DNA of 5,937 nt from Faeciplasma avium. Lineage in GTDB: Bacteria > Bacillota > Clostridia > Oscillospirales > Ruminococcaceae. Positions 1 through 5,804 of the stretch are shown in pieces. The notes under the pieces were generated by a model. That model saw only the letters and a program-made list of their open reading frames with translations. It ran no database searches and was not told the DNA's origin. The translations under genes were made by a program, and so were the position numbers. Positions within the stretch are counted from its first letter, which is position 1, and each line of letters starts with the position of its first letter. Location: contig DVOL01000074.1 of the NCBI GenBank assembly GCA_018713505.1, forward strand, positions 1 to 5,937, given 5' to 3'.

Positions 1-30
1 AAAAGCAGAGCTTAAGGACTGCCTAAAATC

Positions 31-35
31 GGAGG
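31..35 (+). promoter_or_regulatory. Ribosome binding site of the membrane protein gene
   Basis: A perfect GGAGG lies 6 bases before the ATG at 42 and fixes the start. Bases 1-30 are too short to show which upstream gene, if any, ends here. Confidence 0.8.
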
Positions 36-41
36 ATTATC

Positions 42-623
42 ATGAAAAAACCTGTCATACTTTTTAAATCAGTGCTGTATTTAATACTTTGCTGGCTCTC
101 GTCCTTTGTAATTACCATGTTCTTTCAGACCTTTTATGAGATGCTCGGAATCATAATGTGCTTTGCCTTCGGGCTATGCTCGGTGGGAGCCTGCATCTGC
201 CTCTACGGTGATTTTACCCTAAAGCAGGGACGAAAAATGAGCGTCTATGACGAAAGGCATACGAAAGAGGATAACTCCCGCTTCGGGCTTGTAATCGGAG
301 CCGTCCCGACGGCAATTAACTATATTTTTGTCTTGGTGCTGTATCTTTCGAGCTTTGAAATAATCAAGTTTGACTTTTATCCCTATTACAAGACCCTGAC
401 TCTTTATTTTGTCCCCCTGACATATCTTTTCGCCCCTAACAAGGTCGAGGTGATAAATGATGTCACCATGTCGGTAAGCGCTCACGCATGGGAGCTGTCT
501 CCCCTTGCGCTGATTGTTATCACCGTCCTGCCGCTTGTATTTCTTGTGACCTGCTGGCTCGGCTTTAGGATAGGCTATAAGCATATTGATGTCAAAGAAA
601 GAATAATCTACGGCAGAAAATAA
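42..623 (+). CDS. Unrecognised multi-pass membrane protein, 193 aa
   Basis: I do not recognise this family. The protein has about five hydrophobic segments, near residues 8-28, 33-55, 81-103, 115-131 and 151-176. A charged loop (about 60-80) separates the second and third, and a short basic tail ends in IIYGRK. The tail, a GFRIGYK-like turn followed by a basic end, is a pattern I recall from uncharacterised small integral membrane proteins of Firmicutes, but that is memory rather than a match. No catalytic motif, signal peptidase site or metal-binding cluster is visible. The start is supported by a perfect GGAGG at 31-35 with a 6-base spacer. No terminator follows; the next gene begins 73 bp on with what looks like its own promoter. 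A transporter subunit, a membrane sensor or a structural membrane protein are all possible. Confidence 0.8.
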   Translation: MKKPVILFKSVLYLILCWLSSFVITMFFQTFYEMLGIIMCFAFGLCSVGACICLYGDFTLKQGRKMSVYDERHTKEDNSRFGLVIGAVPTAINYIFVLVLYLSSFEIIKFDFYPYYKTLTLYFVPLTYLFAPNKVEVINDVTMSVSAHAWELSPLALIVITVLPLVFLVTCWLGFRIGYKHIDVKERIIYGRK

Positions 624-630
624 CAGACAA

Positions 631-659
631 TCATATTTTTTAAGACAACCTCATAAGTT
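631..659 (+). promoter_or_regulatory. Putative sigma-E (mother-cell) promoter of cwlD
   Basis: TCATATT at 631-637 matches the Bacillus sigma-E -35 consensus (KMATATT) at all seven positions. After a 14-base spacer, CATAAGTT at 652-659 matches 6 of 8 positions of the -10 consensus CATACAHT. Transcription would start near 666, giving a leader of about 30 bases that contains the GGAGG at 685-689. In Bacillus subtilis cwlD is known to be transcribed by sporulation sigma factors, which makes the match more credible. The sequence match is seen directly; its use by sigma-E is inferred. Confidence 0.6.
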
Positions 660-696
660 TGTACAAATCACTAAAGCTGCTTTTGGAGGTTATCTT

Positions 697-1437
697 ATGC
701 TTAAATCCCTGAAAAAACTCTGGGCGAACAGGCTGGGCGCACTGATAGTGATGCTTTGCGCCTATCTTTTGGTCTTTGGCTTTGTAAACAGCTACAGGGA
801 GTCCCCGGCTGCAATCGAGACCGCAGCAGACCCCAGATTCCCCACTATAGTAATCGACGCCGGTCACGGAGGCATCGACAGCGGCTGCGTAAGCATAAAC
901 GGTGCTGAGGAAAAGGATATAAACCTTAATATCCTTTTAAATCTTCGGCAGCTTCTTGACCTTGCCGGCTTTGACACGGTAGTCACCCGTGACAGCGACA
1001 GGTCGATTCACGACCTAGGAGTTACCGGGCTTGGGAATCAGAAAAAGTCGGACATGGAAAACAGGCTCGCCATCATCAACTCCTGCGAGGACGCCATCTT
1101 CATCTCGATACACCAAAACCAGTTCACCGACCCGCAGTATTACGGTGCCCAGATGTTCTACCCGGCGGAAAGTCAGGAGAGCCAGAGGCTTGCACAGATA
1201 CTCCAAAACAGCATAGTTTCAAGGCTCCAGCCCGAAAACAAAAGGGAGATAAAGCCGGTGGGAGACGAAATATACCTTCTTCACTACTCAAAATTCCCCG
1301 CCGTGATGGCTGAGTGCGGCTTTCTATCGAATCAGGCAGAGGCGGACCTTTTAGAGTCCGAGGAGTATCAGAGCAAGGTCGCTTTTTCCATCTTCGCAGG
1401 GATATGCGAGTATCTTTTCAGCCAGACGGCAGCATAA
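697..1437 (+). CDS. cwlD: CwlD-like N-acetylmuramoyl-L-alanine amidase (spore cortex)
   Basis: This is an Amidase_3 family zinc hydrolase that removes the peptide stem from N-acetylmuramic acid in peptidoglycan. In CwlD this step starts formation of muramic-delta-lactam in the spore cortex, which germination lytic enzymes need. An N-terminal hydrophobic segment (about residues 13-31) would anchor or export it, and the catalytic domain fills the rest. Visible motifs are IDAGHGG with zinc ligand His57, EEKDINL with zinc ligand Glu72, ISIHQN with zinc ligand His139, and AECGFLSN with catalytic Glu206, so the active site is complete. The length (246 aa) and the EIYLLHYSKFPAVMAECGF stretch fit CwlD better than the larger repeat-bearing autolysins, because no cell-wall binding domain is present. 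GGAGG at 685-689 sets the start. A sigma-E-like promoter precedes it and radA follows after 33 bp, probably in the same transcript. A vegetative amidase of the same family is the alternative. Confidence 0.88.
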   Translation: MLKSLKKLWANRLGALIVMLCAYLLVFGFVNSYRESPAAIETAADPRFPTIVIDAGHGGIDSGCVSINGAEEKDINLNILLNLRQLLDLAGFDTVVTRDSDRSIHDLGVTGLGNQKKSDMENRLAIINSCEDAIFISIHQNQFTDPQYYGAQMFYPAESQESQRLAQILQNSIVSRLQPENKREIKPVGDEIYLLHYSKFPAVMAECGFLSNQAEADLLESEEYQSKVAFSIFAGICEYLFSQTAA

Positions 1438-1470
1438 AAAAGCTAAAATCAAACCGAAAGGAAGATTAAA

Positions 1471-2862
1471 ATGGCAGGCTCATCCAAGCAAAAAAGAGTG
1501 TATGTATGCTCTGAGTGCGGCAGCGAGTTTCCGAAATGGAACGGAAGGTGTCAGGTCTGCGGCGCATGGAACTCTATAGAGGAGCTGGAGACTGTAAGCC
1601 AGTCGTCAAGGTCCCGTGGAGGCTCACGCAGCTCCCAGAGCGAGCTGGAGGGTAAAATTGTCCTTCTTTCAGACGCTGACATACTATCCAGTGAGACAAG
1701 ATACGGCACCGGCGTCGGCGAGCTTGACAGAGTGCTTGGAGGCGGGCTTGTAAAAGGCTCGATAGTCCTTCTGGGCGGCGAGCCGGGCATCGGAAAGTCG
1801 ACTCTTTTGCTCCAGATATGCCGCTACCTAGGCGAGGATAAGGATATTCTTTATGTCTCGGGCGAGGAGTCTGTAAGGCAGATAAAGCTAAGAGCCAAAA
1901 GGCTGGGCGTAGACTGCGGGAGGCTCTATCTTTTAGCTGAGTCCGACGCTCAGGCGATATGCGGTCTGATATCCGGCAGCAAGCCTGACATTGTGATAAT
2001 AGACTCTATCCAGACAATGTCTATAAACGAGATAAATTCGGCTCCCGGCTCTATCTCCCAGGTCAGGGAGTGTACCGGGCTGTTTATGAGGACAGCAAAG
2101 TCGGAGGATATCCCGATTTTCATAGTCGGTCATGTCAACAAGGACGGCGCAATCGCCGGTCCTAAGGTTATGGAGCATATAGTCGACGCCGTTTTATACT
2201 TTGAGGGGGAAAGAAATCTCTCCTACAGAATACTCAGGGCCGTCAAAAACCGCTACGGCTCGACAAACGAAATCGGAGTCTTTGAAATGAGAGAAAGCGG
2301 TCTTGCGGAGGTCAAAAATCCCTCTCAGGCGATGCTGTCCGGCCGCCCGACGGGGGTTTCTGGCTGCTGCGTAGGCTGCTCGATGGAGGGCTCAAGACCG
2401 ATTCTGGCGGAGATCCAGGCTCTTGTCACAAGGAGCAGCCTTCAGTCCCCGAGAAGAACCTCCCAGGGCTTCGATTTAAACAGGCTCTGGCTGATTTTAG
2501 CGGTGCTTGAAAAGCGTCTTGGATACCATTTTGGAAATCTTGATGTCTATGTCAATGTAGTTGGAGGTCTAAGGATAACAGAGCCGTCAGCAGACCTCGC
2601 CGTAGCCCTTTCTTTGATATCCTCCCTCAAGGACGCCCCGATAGACGACGATATAATCGCTTTCGGGGAGATAGGTCTGGGAGGCGAGCTAAGAAGCGTC
2701 TCCCACATTGAGCAAAGAATACAGGAGGCGGCAAGGCTTGGCTTTAAAAAATGCATCCTGCCAAAGCACTCCCTTGACGGCATAAAAAGGAGCGGTCAGA
2801 ATAATATCGAGCTTGTCGGGGTCTCTAATCTTTTGCAGGCGTTTGGGGCAGTCAAGAATTAG
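1471..2862 (+). CDS. radA: DNA repair protein RadA (Sms)
   Basis: RadA is a RecA-like ATPase that promotes branch migration and processing of recombination intermediates. The 463-aa protein shows the full family architecture. An N-terminal C4 zinc finger has Cys13, Cys16, Cys27 and Cys30. The RecA-like core carries Walker A GEPGIGKST (103-111), a Walker B strand ending at Asp178 (IVIIDS), and the RadA-specific KNRYG motif at 259-263. A C-terminal Lon-protease-like domain (about 285-463) includes the EPSADLAVAL segment; in this family that domain is a non-proteolytic scaffold. Length matches the usual 450-460 aa and no motif is missing. The start is supported by AAGGA at 1458-1462, 8 bases upstream. 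It follows cwlD closely with no terminator between, so cotranscription is likely. Downstream it faces clpC, whereas in Bacillus radA follows clpC in the same direction and precedes disA. Confidence 0.96.
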   Translation: MAGSSKQKRVYVCSECGSEFPKWNGRCQVCGAWNSIEELETVSQSSRSRGGSRSSQSELEGKIVLLSDADILSSETRYGTGVGELDRVLGGGLVKGSIVLLGGEPGIGKSTLLLQICRYLGEDKDILYVSGEESVRQIKLRAKRLGVDCGRLYLLAESDAQAICGLISGSKPDIVIIDSIQTMSINEINSAPGSISQVRECTGLFMRTAKSEDIPIFIVGHVNKDGAIAGPKVMEHIVDAVLYFEGERNLSYRILRAVKNRYGSTNEIGVFEMRESGLAEVKNPSQAMLSGRPTGVSGCCVGCSMEGSRPILAEIQALVTRSSLQSPRRTSQGFDLNRLWLILAVLEKRLGYHFGNLDVYVNVVGGLRITEPSADLAVALSLISSLKDAPIDDDIIAFGEIGLGGELRSVSHIEQRIQEAARLGFKKCILPKHSLDGIKRSGQNNIELVGVSNLLQAFGAVKN

Positions 2863-2873
2863 CCTTAGCCCGC

Positions 2874-5276
2874 TTAGCTGTATGACGCCGCCTCCTGCCC
2901 CGCCGTCCCTGAGGCTGTTCTTAGCTGACCGGCTAAGCCCGGCTCCCTTTCGCAAAGGGCAATTTTCCCATCCTTTACATCAACCGTGACGCTTTTTGCC
3001 CCTCTTGCCATAGCCGAGGCAAGGGGGCTTTCTATAAGCCCGGAAACCGTCCTTATTATCTCTCTTGCGCCAAAGCTCTCCCAGGAGCAAAGGTCTAAAA
3101 CTGCGTCCCTGACGCCTACAGATATATCCAGCTTTGTTCCTGCGTCCATGGCTCTTTTTTTAAGCTCCAGGAGCCTATTTGCCGCAATTTTTAAGCAGGT
3201 CTCCCTTTTGAGAGGCAAAAGCTCCTCGATATAATCTATCCTGCTTATAAGCTCACAGGAAAATGCGCCGATAAGCGCTCCCCTTTTGTTAATTTCGCCG
3301 CCGGAGCTAAAGCCAGCCGTCCTTTTAGCGCCGGGGCGCTCGTTTGTCGTCATGATGACAAAGGTGTTTTTAAAGGATACATGCCTTCCCTGACTGTCGG
3401 TAAGAAAGCCGTGGTCGAGTATCTGCAGCAGAAGGGCTATCACCTCGTGGTGGGCCTTTTCCAGCTCGTCAAACAGCACCAGCGAGCAGGGATTTGTACG
3501 GACCTTTTTTGTAAGCTCCCCGCCGTCGTCACAGCCGACATAGCCGGGAGGCGAGCCGATAAGCCTTGAAACCGTATGGGGCTGTGAGAACTCGGACATA
3601 TCCAGTCTTATTAGCGCCTCCCTGCCGGGAAAGAGCGCCCTTGAAAGCTCGTTTGCAAGCGAGGTCTTGCCGACGCCGGTGGGTCCGCACAGAAGCATGG
3701 AGCCGAGCACTCCCTCTCCGTCACGAAGCCCTGAAAAGGCTCTTTCAACCATCGCCCCTACAGCCTCCACCGCCCTGTCCTGACCGTATATCCTCTTTTT
3801 CAGCTCCGATACTATGTCATAGCCTCCAGAAAAGCCTAAGGAGGGTATTTTCAGCCCGCCAAGGCTGGGCTTTGCGGCTTTACTGCTTCCCGGAGCACCG
3901 TCAGCACCCTTAGCGCCGCTTCTTGAGTATATGCACAGCCTTACATCCTCCGGCGAAACTACGCAGTCCTTATGCACCGGGTTTATTTTGCAGGACGAAT
4001 CCCCGCAGGATAGGTCGACGGCGTCCCTTACCCTACAGAGCCTAACCATCGAGCAGGTCTCGTCAATAAGGTCAATCGCCTTATCCGGCAGTCTCCTGTC
4101 GCCTATTAACCTTGCAGACAGGCTCACAGCCTCCTCTATCGCCTCATCCTCTATTAGAACGCCGTGGTGCTTCTCATAGGCGTCTCGAACGCCCATAAGC
4201 ATCGAGCAGGCCGTTTTCTCGTCCGGCTCGTTTACCATGATAAGGGAGAACCTTCTTTCAAGAGCCTTATCCTTTTCGATAGTCTTGCTGTATTCGTCGT
4301 AGGTGGTCGCTCCTATAACCCTGATATCCCCTCTTGCAAGCATCGGCTTGAGGATATTTGCTGCATCGATTGCGCCCTCCGCAGCCCCGGCTCCCATCAG
4401 CATATGAATCTCGTCTATAAACAAAATGATTCTTTTATCGTCTGCCGCCTCGTCAATGCACGCCTTGAGCCGCTCCTCAAAGTCTCCACGGTACTTTGCG
4501 CCGGCTAGCAGCTGAGTAAGGCTGAGGCTGTAAAGCTGAGTGCCTTCAAGCTCCTTTGGAAGCTCGCCGGAGGCTATACTCATGGCAAGAGCTTCGACTA
4601 TTGCAGTCTTTCCGACCCCCGCCTCCCCGACAAGAAGCGGATTGTTCTTCTGCCTCCTCATAAGGATTGAAACGAGCCTTTTTTGCTCCTCCTCCCTGCC
4701 AAGACAGGGGTCATAACCCTCTCCTAAGGCTCTTGCCACCATGTCAAGCCCGAATCTTTCAAGATTCTCGGGCCTTTTTCTTTTCATCTGCAAATCCTCA
4801 GAGGCTCCCATTGCCATGCATCTCTCGATTGCCTCGCCGCACCCGGAGTAGAGCTTTGAAAGATTCACCCCGATGTCGCACAGGATTCCCCTTGCGGTGG
4901 AGTTCTGCTGATTCAAAAGAGCGTACAGAAGATGCTCGGTGCCCGCCTTTGTTCTTGATATATCGCTTGCCGACTTCTTAGAGAGCTTTACCGTCCTCTT
5001 GACCGCCGGGGTGAACGACTGCGAGCTTACCTCAGTTCTTTCTCCCCTGCCGACAATCTCGCATATCCTTGTATACACCGCACGGTAGGACACCCCGTGT
5101 CTGTGAAGAAGGGTGTATGCCAGCGAGCCGTTCTCCTTTAAAAGCCCTAGAAGAATATGCTCGGTGCCGACATAGTTGTGACCCAGCTGCGACGCCTCCG
5201 ATATCGCCGTGCCGATTGCCGAAAGTGCGGCTCCAGTGAAGCTTGAGCTGCCGTAAATCCTATCAAATTCAACCAT
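2874..5276 (-). CDS. clpC: ClpC-like Hsp100 AAA+ unfoldase lacking the M domain
   Basis: This is a two-ring AAA+ unfoldase that threads substrates into the ClpP protease. From the N-terminus there are two Clp-N repeats (about residues 5-75 and 86-150). The D1 ATPase has Walker A GEAGVGKT (217-224), pore loop KYRG (261-264), Walker B LFIDE (285-289) and arginine fingers at Arg341/Arg342. The D2 ATPase has Walker A GPTGVGKT (531-538), pore loop GYVG (578-581), Walker B LVLFDE (599-604), arginine finger Arg679 and sensor-2 GAR (736-738). AGF at 654-656 sits where ClpC proteins carry the VGF/IGF-type ClpP-docking loop. Residues 407-495 lack the usual UVR/M-domain coiled coil and are instead Cys-rich, then Gly/Ala/Ser/Pro-rich. 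AAGGAG at 5283-5288, six bases before the ATG, supports the start. About 20 low-complexity residues extend the C-terminus. It converges on radA. Without the M domain it also resembles ClpA, but Clp-N type and radA context favour ClpC. Confidence 0.9.
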   Translation of the reverse strand: MVEFDRIYGSSSFTGAALSAIGTAISEASQLGHNYVGTEHILLGLLKENGSLAYTLLHRHGVSYRAVYTRICEIVGRGERTEVSSQSFTPAVKRTVKLSKKSASDISRTKAGTEHLLYALLNQQNSTARGILCDIGVNLSKLYSGCGEAIERCMAMGASEDLQMKRKRPENLERFGLDMVARALGEGYDPCLGREEEQKRLVSILMRRQKNNPLLVGEAGVGKTAIVEALAMSIASGELPKELEGTQLYSLSLTQLLAGAKYRGDFEERLKACIDEAADDKRIILFIDEIHMLMGAGAAEGAIDAANILKPMLARGDIRVIGATTYDEYSKTIEKDKALERRFSLIMVNEPDEKTACSMLMGVRDAYEKHHGVLIEDEAIEEAVSLSARLIGDRRLPDKAIDLIDETCSMVRLCRVRDAVDLSCGDSSCKINPVHKDCVVSPEDVRLCIYSRSGAKGADGAPGSSKAAKPSLGGLKIPSLGFSGGYDIVSELKKRIYGQDRAVEAVGAMVERAFSGLRDGEGVLGSMLLCGPTGVGKTSLANELSRALFPGREALIRLDMSEFSQPHTVSRLIGSPPGYVGCDDGGELTKKVRTNPCSLVLFDELEKAHHEVIALLLQILDHGFLTDSQGRHVSFKNTFVIMTTNERPGAKRTAGFSSGGEINKRGALIGAFSCELISRIDYIEELLPLKRETCLKIAANRLLELKKRAMDAGTKLDISVGVRDAVLDLCSWESFGAREIIRTVSGLIESPLASAMARGAKSVTVDVKDGKIALCEREPGLAGQLRTASGTAGQEAASYS
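2945..2966 (+). terminator. Possible weak terminator for the radA transcript, inside the clpC 3' end
   Basis: CCCTTT (2945-2950) and AAAGGG (2954-2959) form a perfect 6-bp hairpin with a CGC loop, followed by AATTTT. It lies 83 bases past the radA stop, within clpC codons on the other strand. The T-run is short, so termination there would be inefficient at best, and the palindrome may be incidental to coding. No better hairpin was seen between the two stop codons. Confidence 0.25.
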
Positions 5277-5326
5277 AGCTATCTCCTTACACTAACTTAT
5301 AAGCTATACTCCGTGAAAAAGAGGTC

Positions 5327-5356
5327 CTTATCCCGCCGGAGTCAAAATGCCGTCAA
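5327..5356 (-). promoter_or_regulatory. Candidate sigma-A promoter of clpC with paired TTGAC repeats
   Basis: On the minus strand TTGACG (5356-5351) is followed after 18 bases by GATAAG (5332-5327), matching 5 of 6 and 4 of 6 consensus bases. Transcription would start near 5320, about 44 bases before the ATG. A second TTGAC lies at 5345-5341. Read on the + strand these are AGTCAAA (5340-5346) and CGTCAAG (5351-5357). They resemble the tandem RGTCAAA heptads bound by the heat-shock repressor CtsR, but the spacer is 4 bases rather than 3 and the second heptad has mismatches. The promoter is plausible; CtsR control is a weak suggestion. Confidence 0.4.
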
Positions 5357-5415
5357 GAAATTTTGCTTTAAGAGCCGCCTGACCCTGCCAATTCTTTTTC
5401 CAACGGTATTTAGCC

Positions 5416-5443
5416 TTGACTCTTTTAGGGTCTTTTATACAAT
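5416..5443 (+). promoter_or_regulatory. Sigma-A-type promoter facing the Cys-rich gene
   Basis: TTGACT (5416-5421) and TACAAT (5438-5443) each match 5 of 6 consensus bases, with a 16-base spacer. Transcription would start near 5450, leaving a leader of about 168 bases before the 50-aa gene. No other + strand gene lies downstream before the terminator at 5805-5841. Confidence 0.5.
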
Positions 5444-5522
5444 TATGTTATGCCGTCTAAGAGCCAGCCGAATCAGCCGCTATATATTCTATTAGCCGAC
5501 AGGTCGCCGGAATACCTTTTAG

Positions 5523-5551
5523 TAACACTTTTTCGCCGCTCTCATAAACTG
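5523..5551 (+). promoter_or_regulatory. Possible mother-cell (sigma-E/sigma-K) promoter of the Cys-rich gene
   Basis: CATAAACT at 5543-5550 matches 7 of 8 bases of the sigma-E -10 (CATACAHT), and CATAAACTG at 5543-5551 fits the sigma-K -10 (CATANNNTR). The best -35 for sigma-E is TAACACT (5523-5529), 5 of 7 with a 13-base spacer. For sigma-K an AACA (5524-5527) is present, but the 15-base spacer is one short. The 7-bp inverted repeat TTTCGCC (5531-5537) / GGCGAAA (5568-5574) brackets the element and could be an operator. Suggestive only. Confidence 0.3.
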
Positions 5552-5600
5552 TACTATGAAGCCCCGAGGCGAAATCCACGGAGCTTTAAAATCTACATTC

Positions 5601-5608
5601 AAAAGGAG
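5601..5608 (+). promoter_or_regulatory. Ribosome binding site deciding the start of the 50-aa gene
   Basis: AAAAGGAG lies 9 bases before the ATG at 5618. It favours this start over the in-frame ATG at 5450, which would give 106 aa but has no comparable site in front. Confidence 0.8.
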
Positions 5609-5617
5609 ACTCTTTAT

Positions 5618-5770
5618 ATGAATAACTGCTTTGGCGGATGCTACTGGTGGATAATCATCCTTCTTATCATCCTCTTCGGCTTCAACGGCAACGGCTGCGG
5701 CTGCGGATGCTCCAACAGCTGCGGAAATAGCTGCTCCAACAACTGCGGCTGCGACAACGGCTGCTGCTAG
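5618..5770 (+). CDS. Small Cys/Gly/Asn-rich membrane-anchored protein, 50 aa
   Basis: Function unknown. A short N-terminus with Cys4 and Cys8 leads into a very hydrophobic stretch (about residues 9-22, WWIIILLIILFGF), long enough for one membrane helix. The remainder (about 23-50) is built almost only from Cys, Gly, Asn and Ser with one Asp. There are 11 cysteines in all (4, 8, 27, 29, 31, 35, 39, 43, 45, 49, 50). An 8-residue unit, CSNxCGxx, occurs twice in tandem (31-38, 39-46) and the chain ends in CC. The start is set by AAAAGGAG at 5601-5608, 9 bases upstream; an in-frame upstream ATG at 5450 has no such site. A strong terminator follows, so it is a single-gene unit. Its shape resembles clostridial small proteins sometimes annotated as high-cysteine chorion-class-like proteins, and more loosely the YjcZ-type small sporulation proteins; both are from memory. 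A metal-binding, disulfide-linked envelope or spore-coat component is possible, as is a modified peptide precursor, though no modification enzyme is nearby. Confidence 0.8.
   Translation: MNNCFGGCYWWIIILLIILFGFNGNGCGCGCSNSCGNSCSNNCGCDNGCC
5708..5755 (+). repeat. Tandem 24-bp repeat in the Cys-rich coding tail
   Basis: Two imperfect 24-bp units (5708-5731, 5732-5755) both begin with TGCTCCAACA and encode CSNSCGNS and CSNNCGCD. The repeat keeps frame, which suggests that the tail grew by in-frame duplication. Confidence 0.6.
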
Positions 5771-5804
5771 GCAATCAGAATATTCCGAGTTTATTAAACA
5801 AGCG

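Larger units (their letters stand above)
5277..5617. other. Divergent intergenic region between clpC and the Cys-rich gene
   Basis: The 341 bp between the two divergent starts hold promoter-like and repeat elements listed separately: a clpC promoter candidate, a strong + strand sigma-A candidate at 5416-5443, and a mother-cell-type -10 with flanking inverted repeat around 5531-5574. I see no tRNA, no CIRCE element (the HrcA operator) and no riboswitch whose consensus I recognise. Short ORFs here lack ribosome binding sites. Confidence 0.6.

Noticed and set aside
1..67. Tail of an upstream gene
   Set aside because: All three frames end within 67 bases (stops at 13-15, 24-26 and 65-67), so none can be chosen from so little sequence.
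219..584. Minus-strand open frame opposite the membrane protein gene
   Set aside because: It has no ribosome binding site and a charged, motif-free translation; the + strand frame has clear membrane helices and a perfect GGAGG.
624..696. Terminator between the membrane protein gene and cwlD
   Set aside because: The T-run at 636-641 is not preceded by a hairpin; it belongs to the -35/spacer of the sigma-E-like promoter.
3566..3913. Open frame on the + strand opposite clpC
   Set aside because: It is rich in Arg/Pro/Leu from reading the complement of GC-biased codons, has no ribosome binding site, and lies inside a well-supported AAA+ gene.
4164..4508. 114-aa open frame on the + strand opposite the clpC D1 domain
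   Set aside because: It lies wholly antisense to the conserved Walker B and pore-loop region, with no start signal or recognisable motif.
5277..5400. CIRCE/HrcA operator upstream of clpC
   Set aside because: No TTAGCACTC-N9-GAGTGCTAA-like inverted repeat is present.
5313..5495. Short + strand open frame in the divergent region
   Set aside because: It has no ribosome binding site, an atypical Arg/Ser/Phe-rich composition, and overlaps promoter elements of both flanking genes.
5450..5617. Known riboswitch or leader-peptide attenuator in the long leader
   Set aside because: No core motif of a riboswitch class I know is visible, and there is no terminator-like hairpin before the start codon.
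5450..5770. 106-aa version of the Cys-rich protein starting at 5450
   Set aside because: It has no ribosome binding site, while AAAAGGAG precedes the ATG at 5618. The extra 56 residues are unlike the rest in composition.
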